The position numbers and the translations under genes are program-made. From assembly GCA_963746605.1 (NCBI GenBank), contig CAVVCH010000050.1, forward strand, positions 1 to 64,000: a stretch of 64,000 nt of DNA. The letters run 5' to 3'. Source of the stretch: CAVQSS01 sp963746605. GTDB taxonomy: Bacteria; Desulfobacterota; RBG-13-43-22. The notes under the pieces are model-generated. The model saw only the letters and a list, made by a program, of their open reading frames with translations, had not been told where the DNA came from and searched no databases. Of this stretch, positions 8,412 through 17,146 are shown one piece after another. Within the stretch, counting starts at the first letter, position 1. Each line of letters opens with the position of its first letter.

Positions 8412-9169
8412 CGGATTCAAGACTGCGCCCCAGGTCGATCAACCCTGCCCCAACCACTTCTTTTTCCTTTTTTCGGCCGGTGAACTTGACGATCAGGATA
8501 CTGATCTCATACAGTCCGTATAAGGGAACGGCCAGCAGGATCTGGGAAACCACGTCGGGGGGGGTGATGACGGCGGCCACCACGAAAATCAGCAGGATGG
8601 CCACCCGGCGGTTGCTGGCCATCATTTTGGAATTGAGGATTCCGGCCTTGCCCAAAAAGTAGGCCAGCACCGGGAACTCGAAAACCAGGCCGAAACCCAG
8701 GAGCAGCTTCAGGCAGAAATTGAGATACAGTTGGATGGAAGGCAGGGCCTTGATATTTTCCGTGGCGAAACCGGCCAGGAACTTGAAGCCCACCGGAAAG
8801 ACCACGTAGTAGCCGAACAGGCTCCCGCCGACGAAAAGCCCGGAGGAGATGAGGACAAAAGGCAAGACAAAACGTTTTTCCCTCTGATGGAGGCCCGGGG
8901 CCACGAACATCCAGAGTTCATAAAAAATCACCGGGGAGGCCAGGACGATCCCGGCGATCAGGCTCACTTTCAGAGTAGATAAAAAAGGCCTCGGGCAGCG
9001 CCGTAAAGACCAGCTTGTCGCCGGGGGGCAGGGCCTTGATCAACGGCCGGACCAGCCACTCGAAGATCTCGGCGGAAAAAGAATAGGCGACGGCAAAACC
9101 AATGCCCACGGCCACAAAGGAGACGATCAGGCGATTACGCAGCTCTCCCAAATGAGCCATGAAGGGCAT
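8404..9169 (-). pseudogene. tatC: Twin-arginine translocase subunit TatC, one frameshift
   Basis: The start MPFMAHLGELRNRLIVSF is the conserved TatC N-terminus (HLxELRxR). Membrane segments follow, and FTALPEAFFIYLKVSLI contains the E-F region, then PVIFYELWMFVAPGL and four more hydrophobic spans ending near LYEISILIVKF. The two halves join if one base is removed at about 8971-8977. TatC binds twin-arginine signal peptides and is needed to export folded cofactor proteins, so a true knock-out would be surprising and a sequence error is plausible. Length when repaired is about 255 residues, normal for the family. Confidence 0.8.
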
Positions 9170-9198
9170 GGATTTTTCAGATTTATCTTCATTATAAC

Positions 9199-9346
9199 CT
9201 CGCAAAAAGTCCAAAGACGACTTTCTGCTCGGCGGGAGATCGCGCCTCACGGGACTCCCCGCCATTTGAAGTGAATTCAAATGGTTCCACCCCCACCCCA
9301 GCCCGGCGCTTATTCGCGCTCGGGCTGCTGACGGACTTCTAGCGAG
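9199..9346. repeat. IS-end-like palindromic element between tatB and tatC
   Basis: CTCGCAAAAAGTCC at 9199-9212 and GGACTTCTAGCGAG at 9333-9346 are inverted copies (12 of 14). The 13-base word CTCGCAAAAAGTC also occurs in the left terminal repeat of the insertion sequence at 2019-2031, and inverted at 20038-20051. An inner hairpin ATTTGAAGTGAATTCAAAT is present. It separates tatB from tatC, which normally abut, and may be a MITE-like insertion. Confidence 0.5.
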
Positions 9347-9357
9347 TCCGTCAGTCA

Positions 9358-9824
9358 TTACAAGAAGGATTCCCCGGAATAAGGGTGGTCTTCCCGGTAG
9401 GCCAAATCGGCCATTTCTTCCAATTCCCGGCGGATGTCCTCCGCCTCGCCGAAGATCAGCGGCGCCCGTTCCGTGATCGCAGGGATCGCCGCAGGAACCG
9501 CACTCACCGGAAAGGCATCGACCGTCGGTTCCGTTTTCACTTCGGCTGGGGATTCGACGTCCTTCTGGTAATCCGGGATAGTGTCTATCAGGAAATTCGT
9601 ATCGATGACCCCGGCCAGGTCGCTTTTTACTTCCTGAAGGTCCTTCTGGACTTTATTTAATCGTCCCCCAAATCAATATTCTGCTTCAGGTCTCCGGTGG
9701 TTTTTTTCAACTCCGCCAGCCCCCGGCCTAAAGAACGAGCCAGTTCCGGCAGCCTCTTGGGACCCAGCACCACCAGGGCGACCACCAGAATCAGCAGGAA
9801 TTCCGGCATGCCGATGCCAAACAT
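9358..9824 (-). pseudogene. tatB: Twin-arginine translocase TatB/TatA-like, one frameshift
   Basis: The ATG at 9824 gives MFGIGMPEFLLILVVALVVL then GPKRLPELARSLGRGLAEL: a short membrane anchor with the glutamate at position 8, the G-P hinge and an amphipathic helix, as in TatB. After TTGDLKQNIDLG the frame stops. Adding one G to the five-G run at 9665-9669 lets it continue as RLNKVQKDLQEVKSDLAGVI and a long proline/acid tail of about 100 residues ending at 9358. The homopolymer position of the shift suggests a sequencing error. It is adjacent to tatC in the same direction. A TatA-like role cannot be excluded. Confidence 0.75.
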
Positions 9825-9899
9825 CCAACGCCTCCGCCTACTAGAATCAAGACATTAATACAACAAAATATCATAATAAGGTACGGGTGAATTTGCAAC

Positions 9900-10050
9900 C
9901 TGAAAAAGAGGGCGGAATGTCAGGGTGTAGGGTGTAGGGGGCAGGGGTTAGGGAAAACGAAAAGTACAGGAAACGGTAAAGGCCTCACATCCCGTTTTCA
10001 TTTTCTCATCGCTCTAGGTCCCCTTCGTTTTTTACACTACACCCAACCCC
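9900..10050. repeat. Degenerate TAGGG-type repeat pair
   Basis: GGGTGTAGGGTGTAGGGGGC followed by a further GGGGTTAGGG (9920-9950) is mirrored by CACTACACCCAACCCC and CCCTATCCCCTGCC (10034-10067). The pair forms a long imperfect inverted repeat between tatB and uvrC. The right arm supplies the last codons of uvrC. Confidence 0.5.
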
Positions 10051-11742
10051 CTAGACCCTATCCCCTGCCTTCTTGGGTTCCAGTATTTCCTTCCTTCGCA
10101 GCAAGTGATGGTAGCTCAGGGCGAAACGGTGGGCCTCATCTCGGACCCTTTGCAGGAAATGAAGCACCGGGGAATCGGGCCGCAGCTTGACCGCGTTTTT
10201 GCGTCCGGGAAGATAGATTCCGTCTTTTTCTCCCGATGCCACAAATGTTTTTTTGGCGATCGCCGCCAGATCCGGCCGTTCTTTTTCGGGCAATGAATCG
10301 ATAATTTCCTTCAATATATTTAACTGCCCCTTCCCGCCGTCGATGACGATCAAATCGGGGATTTCCTCGGGATGCCGGATCAGGCGGCCGATCATCTCGG
10401 CCATCATGGCATAATCATTGGGCTGCTCCAGCGTCCGGATACGAAAGCGGCGATACCTGGATTTTTCCGGCAGCCCCCGGTGAAAAACCACCCAGGAGCC
10501 CACGGCCTGGCGGCCCTGGAGGTTGGAAATATCCAGGGCCCCCACCCGTTCCGGCCGTCGTTTAAGCTCCAGCCTTTCCTGAAGCGGCGCGGCAACGGTG
10601 TCCGCAAAATTTTGGTCGGCCTCTTTTCCTTTGAGGGCGTCGCGGGCGTTTTCCTCTGCCATCTCCAGCCAGTGCCGGGCCTCGCCCCGGCGGGGGACCG
10701 TCAGCCTCACTTTCTCCCCTTTTTGTTCGGAAAGGACCTCTTCCAGCAACACCCGGTCTTCGAAAGGGAAAGGAACGAAAATTTTCGGCGGCAGGTAACG
10801 ATCCGCCCGGTAATACTGGGTGATCAGATCGGCCAAAACCTCCTCCAGTGATTGCGAGGGGTCCCGGAACAGAAAACGGGCCATTCCGGCCACCGACCCA
10901 AAGCGAATGAACAGGATGACGGCGGCGATCGCCTCGGCGGATTCGACCAGGGCCAGCACATCGGCCTGTTCCAAACGGGAGGAGACCACATGTTGTTCCT
11001 TCAAGGTCTCTGAAATAGCCCGGATTTGATCCCGCAGAGCAGCCGCCTCCTCAAAGCGAAAAGCGTCCGAGGCCTCCTTCATGCGTTGTTTCAGATCCCG
11101 GGTCAGATTCGGATTATGCCCCTGGAAGAACTGTAAGATGCCATCCACCCGACGGCGATATTCCTCGCTCGAAATTTTATCCCGGCAAGGCCCGGGGCAC
11201 CGGCCGGTCTGGTAATAAAGGCAGGGCCGTGAGCGCCGGGGCAGTTCCTTCTGCCGGCATTGGCGAAGCGGGAAGACCTGCTGGATCATAAAGAGGGTGG
11301 CGCGCATCTTCCCGGCGGCGGAAAAAGGTCCTAAATAGACGGCCCCGTCGTTCCGGATCCTTCGCACCACCTGGAGGCGGGGAAAGGGTTCTTTGGGATC
11401 CAAACGCAGGCAGGGGTAGCGTTTGTCATCCCGTAGATCCACGTTATACCGGGGCCGGTACTTCTTGATCAGGTTGCTTTCCAGGATCAGGGCTTCTTTT
11501 TCATTATCCGTCAGGATGCATTCAATCGTCTCCGCGCGGTCCAGGAGCTTGATGGTCTTGATCCCGGAGGCCTTCAAATAGGACAGCACTCTTTTTCTGA
11601 GATCTTTGGCCTTCCCCACATACAGGACCTTCCCGGAAACATCCCGCATGAGATAGACGCCCGACTGATGGGGAAAGGCCTGCATCTGGATTTTTAAGGG
11701 GCGAAGGGGAGAAGACTCTGGGGGGGGCGTGACGGCGTTCAT
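10051..11742 (-). CDS. uvrC: Excinuclease ABC subunit C, C-terminally shortened
   Basis: UvrC makes the two incisions of nucleotide excision repair. The GIY-YIG domain is at the start (PHQSGVYLMRD, VLYVGKAKDLRKRV), the UvrBC helical domain near residue 200 (TRDLKQRMKEASDAFRFEEA), and the RNase H-like endonuclease later (LDISNLQGRQAVGSWVVF, DLIVIDGGKGQLN). The protein ends at HRFALSYHHLLRRKEILEPK. The usual C-terminal tandem helix-hairpin-helix (about 55-60 residues, GIGPKRR type) is missing and the final codons derive from an intergenic repeat. The start is uncertain: ATG 11742 is preferred, with TTG 11778 having a weak GGGAG site. It could still incise but probably with poor DNA binding. Confidence 0.85.
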   Translation of the reverse strand: MNAVTPPPESSPLRPLKIQMQAFPHQSGVYLMRDVSGKVLYVGKAKDLRKRVLSYLKASGIKTIKLLDRAETIECILTDNEKEALILESNLIKKYRPRYNVDLRDDKRYPCLRLDPKEPFPRLQVVRRIRNDGAVYLGPFSAAGKMRATLFMIQQVFPLRQCRQKELPRRSRPCLYYQTGRCPGPCRDKISSEEYRRRVDGILQFFQGHNPNLTRDLKQRMKEASDAFRFEEAAALRDQIRAISETLKEQHVVSSRLEQADVLALVESAEAIAAVILFIRFGSVAGMARFLFRDPSQSLEEVLADLITQYYRADRYLPPKIFVPFPFEDRVLLEEVLSEQKGEKVRLTVPRRGEARHWLEMAEENARDALKGKEADQNFADTVAAPLQERLELKRRPERVGALDISNLQGRQAVGSWVVFHRGLPEKSRYRRFRIRTLEQPNDYAMMAEMIGRLIRHPEEIPDLIVIDGGKGQLNILKEIIDSLPEKERPDLAAIAKKTFVASGEKDGIYLPGRKNAVKLRPDSPVLHFLQRVRDEAHRFALSYHHLLRRKEILEPKKAGDRV

Positions 11743-11766
11743 CAGGAGATTCTTGGTTGAAAATAT

Positions 11767-11820
11767 AAATTCTTCCAAGTGAACTCCCGGGTCTTACTGG
11801 GAGTTCACTTGGAAGAATTT
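11767..11820 (-). terminator. 22-bp perfect hairpin after merR-like gene
   Basis: A 22-base arm at 11767-11788 is exactly complementary to 11799-11820 with a 10-base loop. Read on the reverse strand it starts at the merR stop codon and is followed by ATATTTT, so it could act as an intrinsic terminator or attenuator ahead of uvrC. Confidence 0.6.
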
Positions 11821-12193
11821 ATCGGGAGAGGACCTGCTGGATTTCCGTCAGTTCTTTCCGGACCTCTTGGAGCAGGTCCTTCAGGGGCTCGGATAAAAGG
11901 ACCGGCTGTTCTTCCTTGGCCGCCGGGCTTTCCTTCTCCGCCTTATGGTTCTGGACAATCTTTTTCTTGGCCCCGGCAATGGTAAACCCCTCCTGGTAAA
12001 GGAGTTTCTTGATTTCCAGGATGGTTTCCACATCCTTGCGGCGGTAGAGCCGCTGGTTGGAGCCCATACGAACCGGCCGGATGTTCTTGAATTCCGTTTC
12101 CCAATACCGGAGGACATAGGTTTCAAGGTGGGTCAGGGAGCTGACCTCGCCGATTTTAAAATACTGTTTATTGGGAATGGTCACGGAGTCCAT
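11819..12193 (-). CDS. MerR-family transcriptional regulator
   Basis: A 124-residue protein with an N-terminal winged helix (YFKIGEVSSLTHLETYVLRY and WETEFKNIRP then SNQRLYRRKDVETILEIKKL) and a coiled C-terminal region of about 50 residues (PLKDLLQEVRKELTEIQQVL). It lacks metal-binding cysteines. This subtype lies downstream of pheT in many Desulfobacterota and other Proteobacteria, usually after ihfA. Here ihfA has moved elsewhere (42.8 kb). The regulated genes are unknown. Confidence 0.85.
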   Translation of the reverse strand: MDSVTIPNKQYFKIGEVSSLTHLETYVLRYWETEFKNIRPVRMGSNQRLYRRKDVETILEIKKLLYQEGFTIAGAKKKIVQNHKAEKESPAAKEEQPVLLSEPLKDLLQEVRKELTEIQQVLSR

Positions 12194-12353
12194 AACGTTT
12201 ATTTCGTTTATTTGGTTTATTTGGTTTGTTTCGTTATCTTAATAACAAGACCCCCTGCCGGTAACTGTTTCCTTATACTAATTCAAATAGTAAACTTCAC
12301 CAGTGAATTCAACCAAACAAACGAAAAGAACGAAACAAACCAAATAAACGTCT
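12192..12353. repeat. Long AT-rich inverted repeat
   Basis: GTTTATTTGGTTTATTTGG with neighbouring GTTTGTTTCGTT (12199-12236) is mirrored by AACGAAACAAACCAAATAAACG (12327-12350), giving a long imperfect hairpin between pheT and the merR-like gene. There is no gene. This kind of GTTTATTTGG repeat looks dispersed and MITE-like. Confidence 0.55.
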
Positions 12354-14777
12354 TCACTTCGCTCCCGGCAAGGTAGCCTGGAATTTGCCCATTATATGCT
12401 CCACCACCTGTTGATGCAAGGGGGAGATCATTTCATCCGTCAGGGTTTGCTCCGCCGAACGGTAGTGGAGGCGGATCCCCAGGTTCTTTTTCCCCGCCGG
12501 AATGGGCTTTCCCCGATAGAGATCGAACAGTTCAATGGCTTCAATCAACGGTTGGTTCAACGAATGGATTTCATCCTGAATAGCCTTCCAGGTCACCGGC
12601 TCATCCAGGATCAAGGCGATGTCACGGGCTATTTCCGGGTAGCGGGGCCAGGGTTTAAAAGTCGGCGTTTCCAGGATGGCCCGGGCGCATTCATCCAGGT
12701 CCAGATCCAGGGCAAAAGCGCTTTCCCGGAATCCAAAAAGGTCCCGTACCGCCGGAGCGATCTCCCCCATTTCCCCCAGCGCTCCAGACGATGAAAGTAT
12801 CCGGACCGCTTGCTCCGGCCGATACCAGGGCCGGTTTTGGATGGACGACAAGGTCGCGCCCTGGACCCGAAGCGTATCCAGCAAACCTTCGGCTACCCCT
12901 TTGAGATCGTAAAAATCCGCCAAGTCCCCTTTATGATGAAACGATTCCGGGTACCGCTTTCCGGACCACAGGACCCCCAGGCGGGCATTCTCACGGGGAA
13001 GCCGGTCGGAATCCCCAGAAGGGTAGAAAACCTTGCCCACCTCAAAAATCCTCAGGTTGAGGTTGCGCTGGTCCAGATTTTTTTTCAGGGTAGACAGCAA
13101 GCCGGGCAGCAGAGAGGTTCGCATGACCGCCTGATCTTCCGACAGGGGGTTGCTGAGGGCGAGATAAGGAAGTTTTTCCGGAGTGACGGAAGCCGGGGTA
13201 AAAAAAGCCGCCCATTTTTCGACTATGAAACTGTAGGTGATAATCTGGTCGAACCCCAGCCCGGTCAGGATCTCTTCGATGCGGCGCCGCAAAGAAAGGC
13301 TCGGCAATTCCTTGGCGGCGGTGGACGCGCCGCGGGGGTAGGTGATGGGAATCCGATCATAACCGATCATCCGGGCCAGTTCTTCCATCAGGTCCACCGG
13401 ACGGGTCAGGTCCCGGCGAAAGGAGGGAGGCCGCACTTCGATCCGGTCCCGGTCTTTCCGGACCATGGGCAATCCCAGGCGGCGGCCGATATCCAGGGCC
13501 TGATCCGTGGTGATTTTTATCCCCAGAAACCGTCCGGCCCGGTCCACATCCAGCGTGATGGGCGGACTGGACGCGGGCCTGGGGTATTGGTCCACCACCC
13601 CGGGCACCACCGTCCCGCCGCCTAATTCCTGCATCAGTTGGGCCGCCCGGTCGGCCGCCGGGAGGATCCCTTCCAAGTCCACACCCCGTTCAAAACGAAC
13701 CGAGGCCTCGGTGGACAAGCCCAGCTTTTTGGCGGTTCGGCGAATGGATACCGGATTAAAAAAAGCGCTTTCCAGCAGGACATTCCGCGTCTCATTCGTG
13801 ATTTCCGAATCCAGCCCGCCCATGATCCCGGCCAGAGCCACTGCTTTTTGTCCGTCGGCGATCACCAGCATCTCGGAAGAAAGGATCCGGGGGACCCCGT
13901 CCAGCGTGGTAAAGGATTCGTTGGGACGGGCCGTCCGCACCACAATGCGGTTTTCCGCCAGGAGGTCATAATCGAAGGCATGAAGCGGCTGACCGGATTC
14001 GAGGAGCACAAAGTTAGTGATATCGACGATGTTGCTGATGCTGCGCAGGCCGACGGATTCCAGTCGCTGCCGCAGCCAGCGCGGTGAAGGACCGACCGTC
14101 ACCCCCAGAATAAGCCGGGCCGCGTACCGGGGGCAATGATCGGGCTCCAAAAGGGTAACCGAGGTTTGTCCCTGGATCGCCGTCCCCTCTCGATCCAAGG
14201 TTAGGGCCGGCAGCCGGAGAGGACGATCATAGATCGCCGAGAGTTCCCGGGCAATGCCCAGGTGACTGAGACAATCCCCCCGATTGGGAGTAATATTGAC
14301 TTCCAGGAGCGTGTCTTCCAGACCCAAGATCTGGCTCAAAGGCCGCCCGGGAGAGACCTCCTCGGACAGAATCATGATGCCGGAGTGGTCCTCCGAAAGC
14401 CCCAACTCCCGCTCGGAACAAAGCATGCCGAAGGAGGTCCGCTTCCGAATGGTGGCCACCTGAATCTTTTGGCCGGCGGGCGTGATGACTCCGGGAACGG
14501 CCACCGGGACCATTATCCCGGACCGGACATTGGGGGCCCCGCAGACGATGGTTACCGGGCCCTGACCGGCGTCAACCTCGCAGAGCACCAGTTTATCGGC
14601 TTCCGGGTGTTTTTCCACGGACAGAATCCGACCCGAAACGATGGACTCCAACTCCCGTCCCAACGGTTGGACGACTTCCACTTCCAGGCCGGCCATGGTC
14701 AAGGACTCGGCGATTTCCGGAGCGGAAAGGCCGCTCAGATCAACATATTCATTTAACCAGTTGATAGTGACTTTCAT
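12354..14777 (-). CDS. pheT: Phenylalanyl-tRNA synthetase beta subunit
   Basis: An 807-residue PheT, full length. Visible parts: N-terminal MKVTINWLNEYVDLSGL, the EMAP-like tRNA-binding domain (PEADKLVLCEVDAG, VVCGAPN-like IVCGAPNVRSG), the B3/B4 editing region, B5 (GRFLGIKITTDQALDIGRRL), the core-like domain (LTGLGFDQIITYSFI), and a C-terminal anticodon-binding ferredoxin-fold domain (FKPWPRYPEIARDIALIL). It forms the alpha2-beta2 enzyme that charges tRNA-Phe in the cytoplasm. It starts one base after the pheS stop and is co-transcribed with it. Confidence 0.97.
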   Translation of the reverse strand: MKVTINWLNEYVDLSGLSAPEIAESLTMAGLEVEVVQPLGRELESIVSGRILSVEKHPEADKLVLCEVDAGQGPVTIVCGAPNVRSGIMVPVAVPGVITPAGQKIQVATIRKRTSFGMLCSERELGLSEDHSGIMILSEEVSPGRPLSQILGLEDTLLEVNITPNRGDCLSHLGIARELSAIYDRPLRLPALTLDREGTAIQGQTSVTLLEPDHCPRYAARLILGVTVGPSPRWLRQRLESVGLRSISNIVDITNFVLLESGQPLHAFDYDLLAENRIVVRTARPNESFTTLDGVPRILSSEMLVIADGQKAVALAGIMGGLDSEITNETRNVLLESAFFNPVSIRRTAKKLGLSTEASVRFERGVDLEGILPAADRAAQLMQELGGGTVVPGVVDQYPRPASSPPITLDVDRAGRFLGIKITTDQALDIGRRLGLPMVRKDRDRIEVRPPSFRRDLTRPVDLMEELARMIGYDRIPITYPRGASTAAKELPSLSLRRRIEEILTGLGFDQIITYSFIVEKWAAFFTPASVTPEKLPYLALSNPLSEDQAVMRTSLLPGLLSTLKKNLDQRNLNLRIFEVGKVFYPSGDSDRLPRENARLGVLWSGKRYPESFHHKGDLADFYDLKGVAEGLLDTLRVQGATLSSIQNRPWYRPEQAVRILSSSGALGEMGEIAPAVRDLFGFRESAFALDLDLDECARAILETPTFKPWPRYPEIARDIALILDEPVTWKAIQDEIHSLNQPLIEAIELFDLYRGKPIPAGKKNLGIRLHYRSAEQTLTDEMISPLHQQVVEHIMGKFQATLPGAK

Positions 14778-14778
14778 C

Positions 14779-15789
14779 TCAGAATTGTTTCAGAAACCGC
14801 TGGTCATTCTCGTAAAACAGCCGGATATCGTCGATGCCGTACTTGAGCATCGCGATCCGCTCTACCCCCAAACCAAAGGCAAATCCGCTGACGGCGTCCG
14901 GGTCATAATTCACAAAACGGTAGACCTCCGGGTCGACCATTCCTGAGCCCAAAATCTCCAACCAACCGGTCTGGGAACAGAGCCGGCAACCCGCCGAGCC
15001 ACAAATGACACAGCCGATGTCCACCTCCGCGCTGGGCTCGGTAAAGGGGAAAAAGCTGGGACGAAAGCGCAGGGGGGTCTTCTCTCCGAACATCCGCTGA
15101 ACGAACAGGGTCAGAATCCCTTTTAAGTCCCCAAAGCTGATCCCTTCTCCCACCATCAACCCTTCCACCTGGTGAAACATGGGGGAATGGGAAACATCCG
15201 AATCCCGGCGATAGACCTTGCCGGGAGAGATGATCTGTACCGGTGGTTTCCGTTTTTCCATCACCCGCACCTGCATAGGCGAGGTCTGGGTACGGAGGAG
15301 CAGGGTATCGGTGATGTAGAAGGTATCCTGCATATCCCGGGCCGGATGGTCCTGGGGGATATTCAGCGCTTCGAAATTATAATAATCCAGCTCAATTTCC
15401 GGCCCTTCAACCACTTCAAAATTCAGCCGGGAAAAGATGTCGCAGATCTCGTCCAAGGTCTGGGTGATGGGATGCCTTCGGCCCCGAAAACCCCTCCGAC
15501 CGGGCAGGCTCCAATCGATCTCCGGCAGAGCCTCACCCTTCCCACCCGAATCCAGGCAGATTTTCGCCTCCTCGAAGAGGCGTTCCAATTCCCCTTTGAT
15601 CCTGTTGGCCTCCTGGCCCACTCCCGGCCGTTCTTCCGGGGACAAAGCCCCCAGGCCCCGCATAATCTGGTTCAATTCCCCTTTGCGGCCCAGGGTTTTA
15701 AACTGGAGGGCCTCAATATCGGCGCGTCTTTCCAGACGGGGCAAAGCGGCCCGGACGGATTCTTCCAGGACTTTCAAACGATTTATCAT
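14779..15789 (-). CDS. pheS: Phenylalanyl-tRNA synthetase alpha subunit
   Basis: A 336-residue catalytic subunit of the class II synthetase. An N-terminal coiled coil (to about residue 90) is followed by the catalytic domain with GRRHPITQTLDEICDIF, DHPARDMQDTFYI, motif 2 at PGKVYRRDSDVSHSPMFHQV, and motif 3 at FAFGLGVERIAMLKYGI. A four-cysteine patch (GCVICGSAGCRLC) near residue 265 may bind a metal. It lies in the thrS-infC-rpmI-rplT-pheST run, in the usual order. Confidence 0.97.
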   Translation of the reverse strand: MINRLKVLEESVRAALPRLERRADIEALQFKTLGRKGELNQIMRGLGALSPEERPGVGQEANRIKGELERLFEEAKICLDSGGKGEALPEIDWSLPGRRGFRGRRHPITQTLDEICDIFSRLNFEVVEGPEIELDYYNFEALNIPQDHPARDMQDTFYITDTLLLRTQTSPMQVRVMEKRKPPVQIISPGKVYRRDSDVSHSPMFHQVEGLMVGEGISFGDLKGILTLFVQRMFGEKTPLRFRPSFFPFTEPSAEVDIGCVICGSAGCRLCSQTGWLEILGSGMVDPEVYRFVNYDPDAVSGFAFGLGVERIAMLKYGIDDIRLFYENDQRFLKQF

Positions 15790-15843
15790 GGGCGGATTTC
15801 AGAAGCGATCAAAAACGGTTGGTCGACCCCTAAGGGATCGACC

Positions 15844-16194
15844 TTACGCCTGGGGGACCATTTTGACTAACTGGCCGAACCGTTCGGGATCGTGGATGGC
15901 CATCTCGGAAAGGACCTTACGGTCTAAGGCGATATTGGCCTTTTTCAAAGAGCCAATGAATCGGCTATAAGACAGGCCGTGTTGCTTGACGGCGGCGCTG
16001 ATCCGGACGATCCACAGGCCACGCATTTCCCGTTTGCGCACCCGGCGGTCCCGGTAGGCGTACTTCAGCGCGCGATCTACGGCCTCGGTAGCGGTTTTGT
16101 ACAGGCGGCTGCGAGCCCCCCGATACCCCTTGGCCATCTTGAGTGTTTTGTTTCGGCGGCGGCGGGCTTTGAAGCCCCTTTTAGCTCTGGGCAT
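15844..16194 (-). CDS. rplT: 50S ribosomal protein L20
   Basis: A 116-residue basic protein with the L20 signature (FKARRRRNKTLKMAKGYRGA, RDRRVRKREMRGLWIVRI). It binds 23S rRNA early in 50S assembly. In many bacteria L20 also represses the infC-rpmI-rplT message, and the gene order here would allow this, although no leader structure was identified. It lies 24 bases after rpmI. Confidence 0.97.
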   Translation of the reverse strand: MPRAKRGFKARRRRNKTLKMAKGYRGARSRLYKTATEAVDRALKYAYRDRRVRKREMRGLWIVRISAAVKQHGLSYSRFIGSLKKANIALDRKVLSEMAIHDPERFGQLVKMVPQA

Positions 16195-16218
16195 TTTCGT
16201 TCACCTCAAAATTTAAAA

Positions 16219-16416
16219 TCAACTATACGGTAACATTCTCTTCAAGGCGCGGCTGTTGGCCTTGCTGACTAAAGCCCCCTTGCGGAGCTTTCGCTTACGT
16301 TTACGGGTCTTACTGGTCAAGATATGGCTGCCGAAGGCCTTGGCCCGGGCGACCTTGCCCGTGCCGGTGATCTTAAAACGCTTGGCAGCACCACGGTTGG
16401 ATTTCATCTTGGGCAT
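16219..16416 (-). CDS. rpmI: 50S ribosomal protein L35
   Basis: A 65-residue very basic protein, MPKMKSNRGAAKRFKITGTG, with the C-terminal RALKRMLPYS typical of L35. It sits between infC and rplT as in most bacteria. Full length. Confidence 0.96.
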   Translation of the reverse strand: MPKMKSNRGAAKRFKITGTGKVARAKAFGSHILTSKTRKRKRKLRKGALVSKANSRALKRMLPYS

Positions 16417-16498
16417 AACAACTCTCCTTTTAAGGCCTGGGGCCTGGAAAAAACTCCCCCTCCTCTTTTCGCTTGTCTTCTTGGGGGCAGGCTCGGAA

Positions 16499-17005
16499 TT
16501 ACTTCGGGCTAAGGACCATGGTCATATTCCGGCCTTCCAGTTTGGGGTTCTGCTCGACCACGGCCAGATCCTTTGTTTCTTCGATGATCCGCAATAAAAC
16601 GTTTTTAGCCGCCTCCACATATTGGAGTTCCCGGCCACGGAAAAGAAGAAATACTTTGGTTTTATTTTTCTTGGTCAGAAACTTGCGGATATTCTTCAGC
16701 TTGAACTGAAAATCGTGTTCCTCGGTCTTCGGTCGAATCTTGACTTCCTTGACCTGGATGATGGTCCGCTTTTTCTTGGCTTCATGGACTTTTTTGGTCT
16801 GCTGGTACCGATACTTGCCGTAATCCATGATTCGACATACGGGCGGGTCCAGGTTCGGCGCCACTTCAACCAGATCCAATGCTCCTTCCTTGGCCAGGGC
16901 TAAGGCCTGCTGCAAGGGAAAGATCCCCAGTTGGCTCCCATCCTCGGCGATGACCCGGACATTCGCCGCCCTGATCTCCAAGTTTACATTAGCCGACTTG
17001 CTTAT
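16499..17005 (-). CDS. infC: Translation initiation factor IF-3, likely AUA start
   Basis: The IF-3 sequence is clear (NVRVIAEDGSQLGIFPLQQA, DPPVCRIMDYGKYRYQQTKK, VKEVKIRPKTEEHDFQFKL). A strong ribosome site (AAGGAGGTGG at 17020-17011) is followed after a TTTT spacer by ATA at 17005-17003, in frame, giving SKSANVNLEIRAANVRV. There is no ATG or GTG between that site and the conserved core; the only in-frame alternative is a TTG at 16981, which would cut off the conserved start and lies far from the ribosome site. IF-3 genes are known for AUU/AUC/AUA starts, which let IF-3 repress its own translation. About 168 residues. Confidence 0.93.
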   Translation of the reverse strand: MSKSANVNLEIRAANVRVIAEDGSQLGIFPLQQALALAKEGALDLVEVAPNLDPPVCRIMDYGKYRYQQTKKVHEAKKKRTIIQVKEVKIRPKTEEHDFQFKLKNIRKFLTKKNKTKVFLLFRGRELQYVEAAKNVLLRIIEETKDLAVVEQNPKLEGRNMTMVLSPK

Positions 17006-17032
17006 AAAACCACCTCCTTAAAAATTATTAAA

Positions 17033-17125
17033 TTCGAATATAGAAATTCAAAACGTTTTTGTTTTGATCATTTGGATTTTGGACCTTCGTGCTTGTTTCG
17101 GATTTCGTGCTTCGAATTTCGGATT
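17033..17125. repeat. Dispersed TTCGGATTTCG repeat, copy 1
   Basis: A 90-base block with GCTTGTTTCGGATTTCGTGC and TTCGAATTTCGGATTT lies between infC and thrS. A related and more symmetric copy is at 29685-29826. Non-coding. Confidence 0.55.
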
Positions 17126-17146
17126 TAAGAATCCTATATCACGCCG

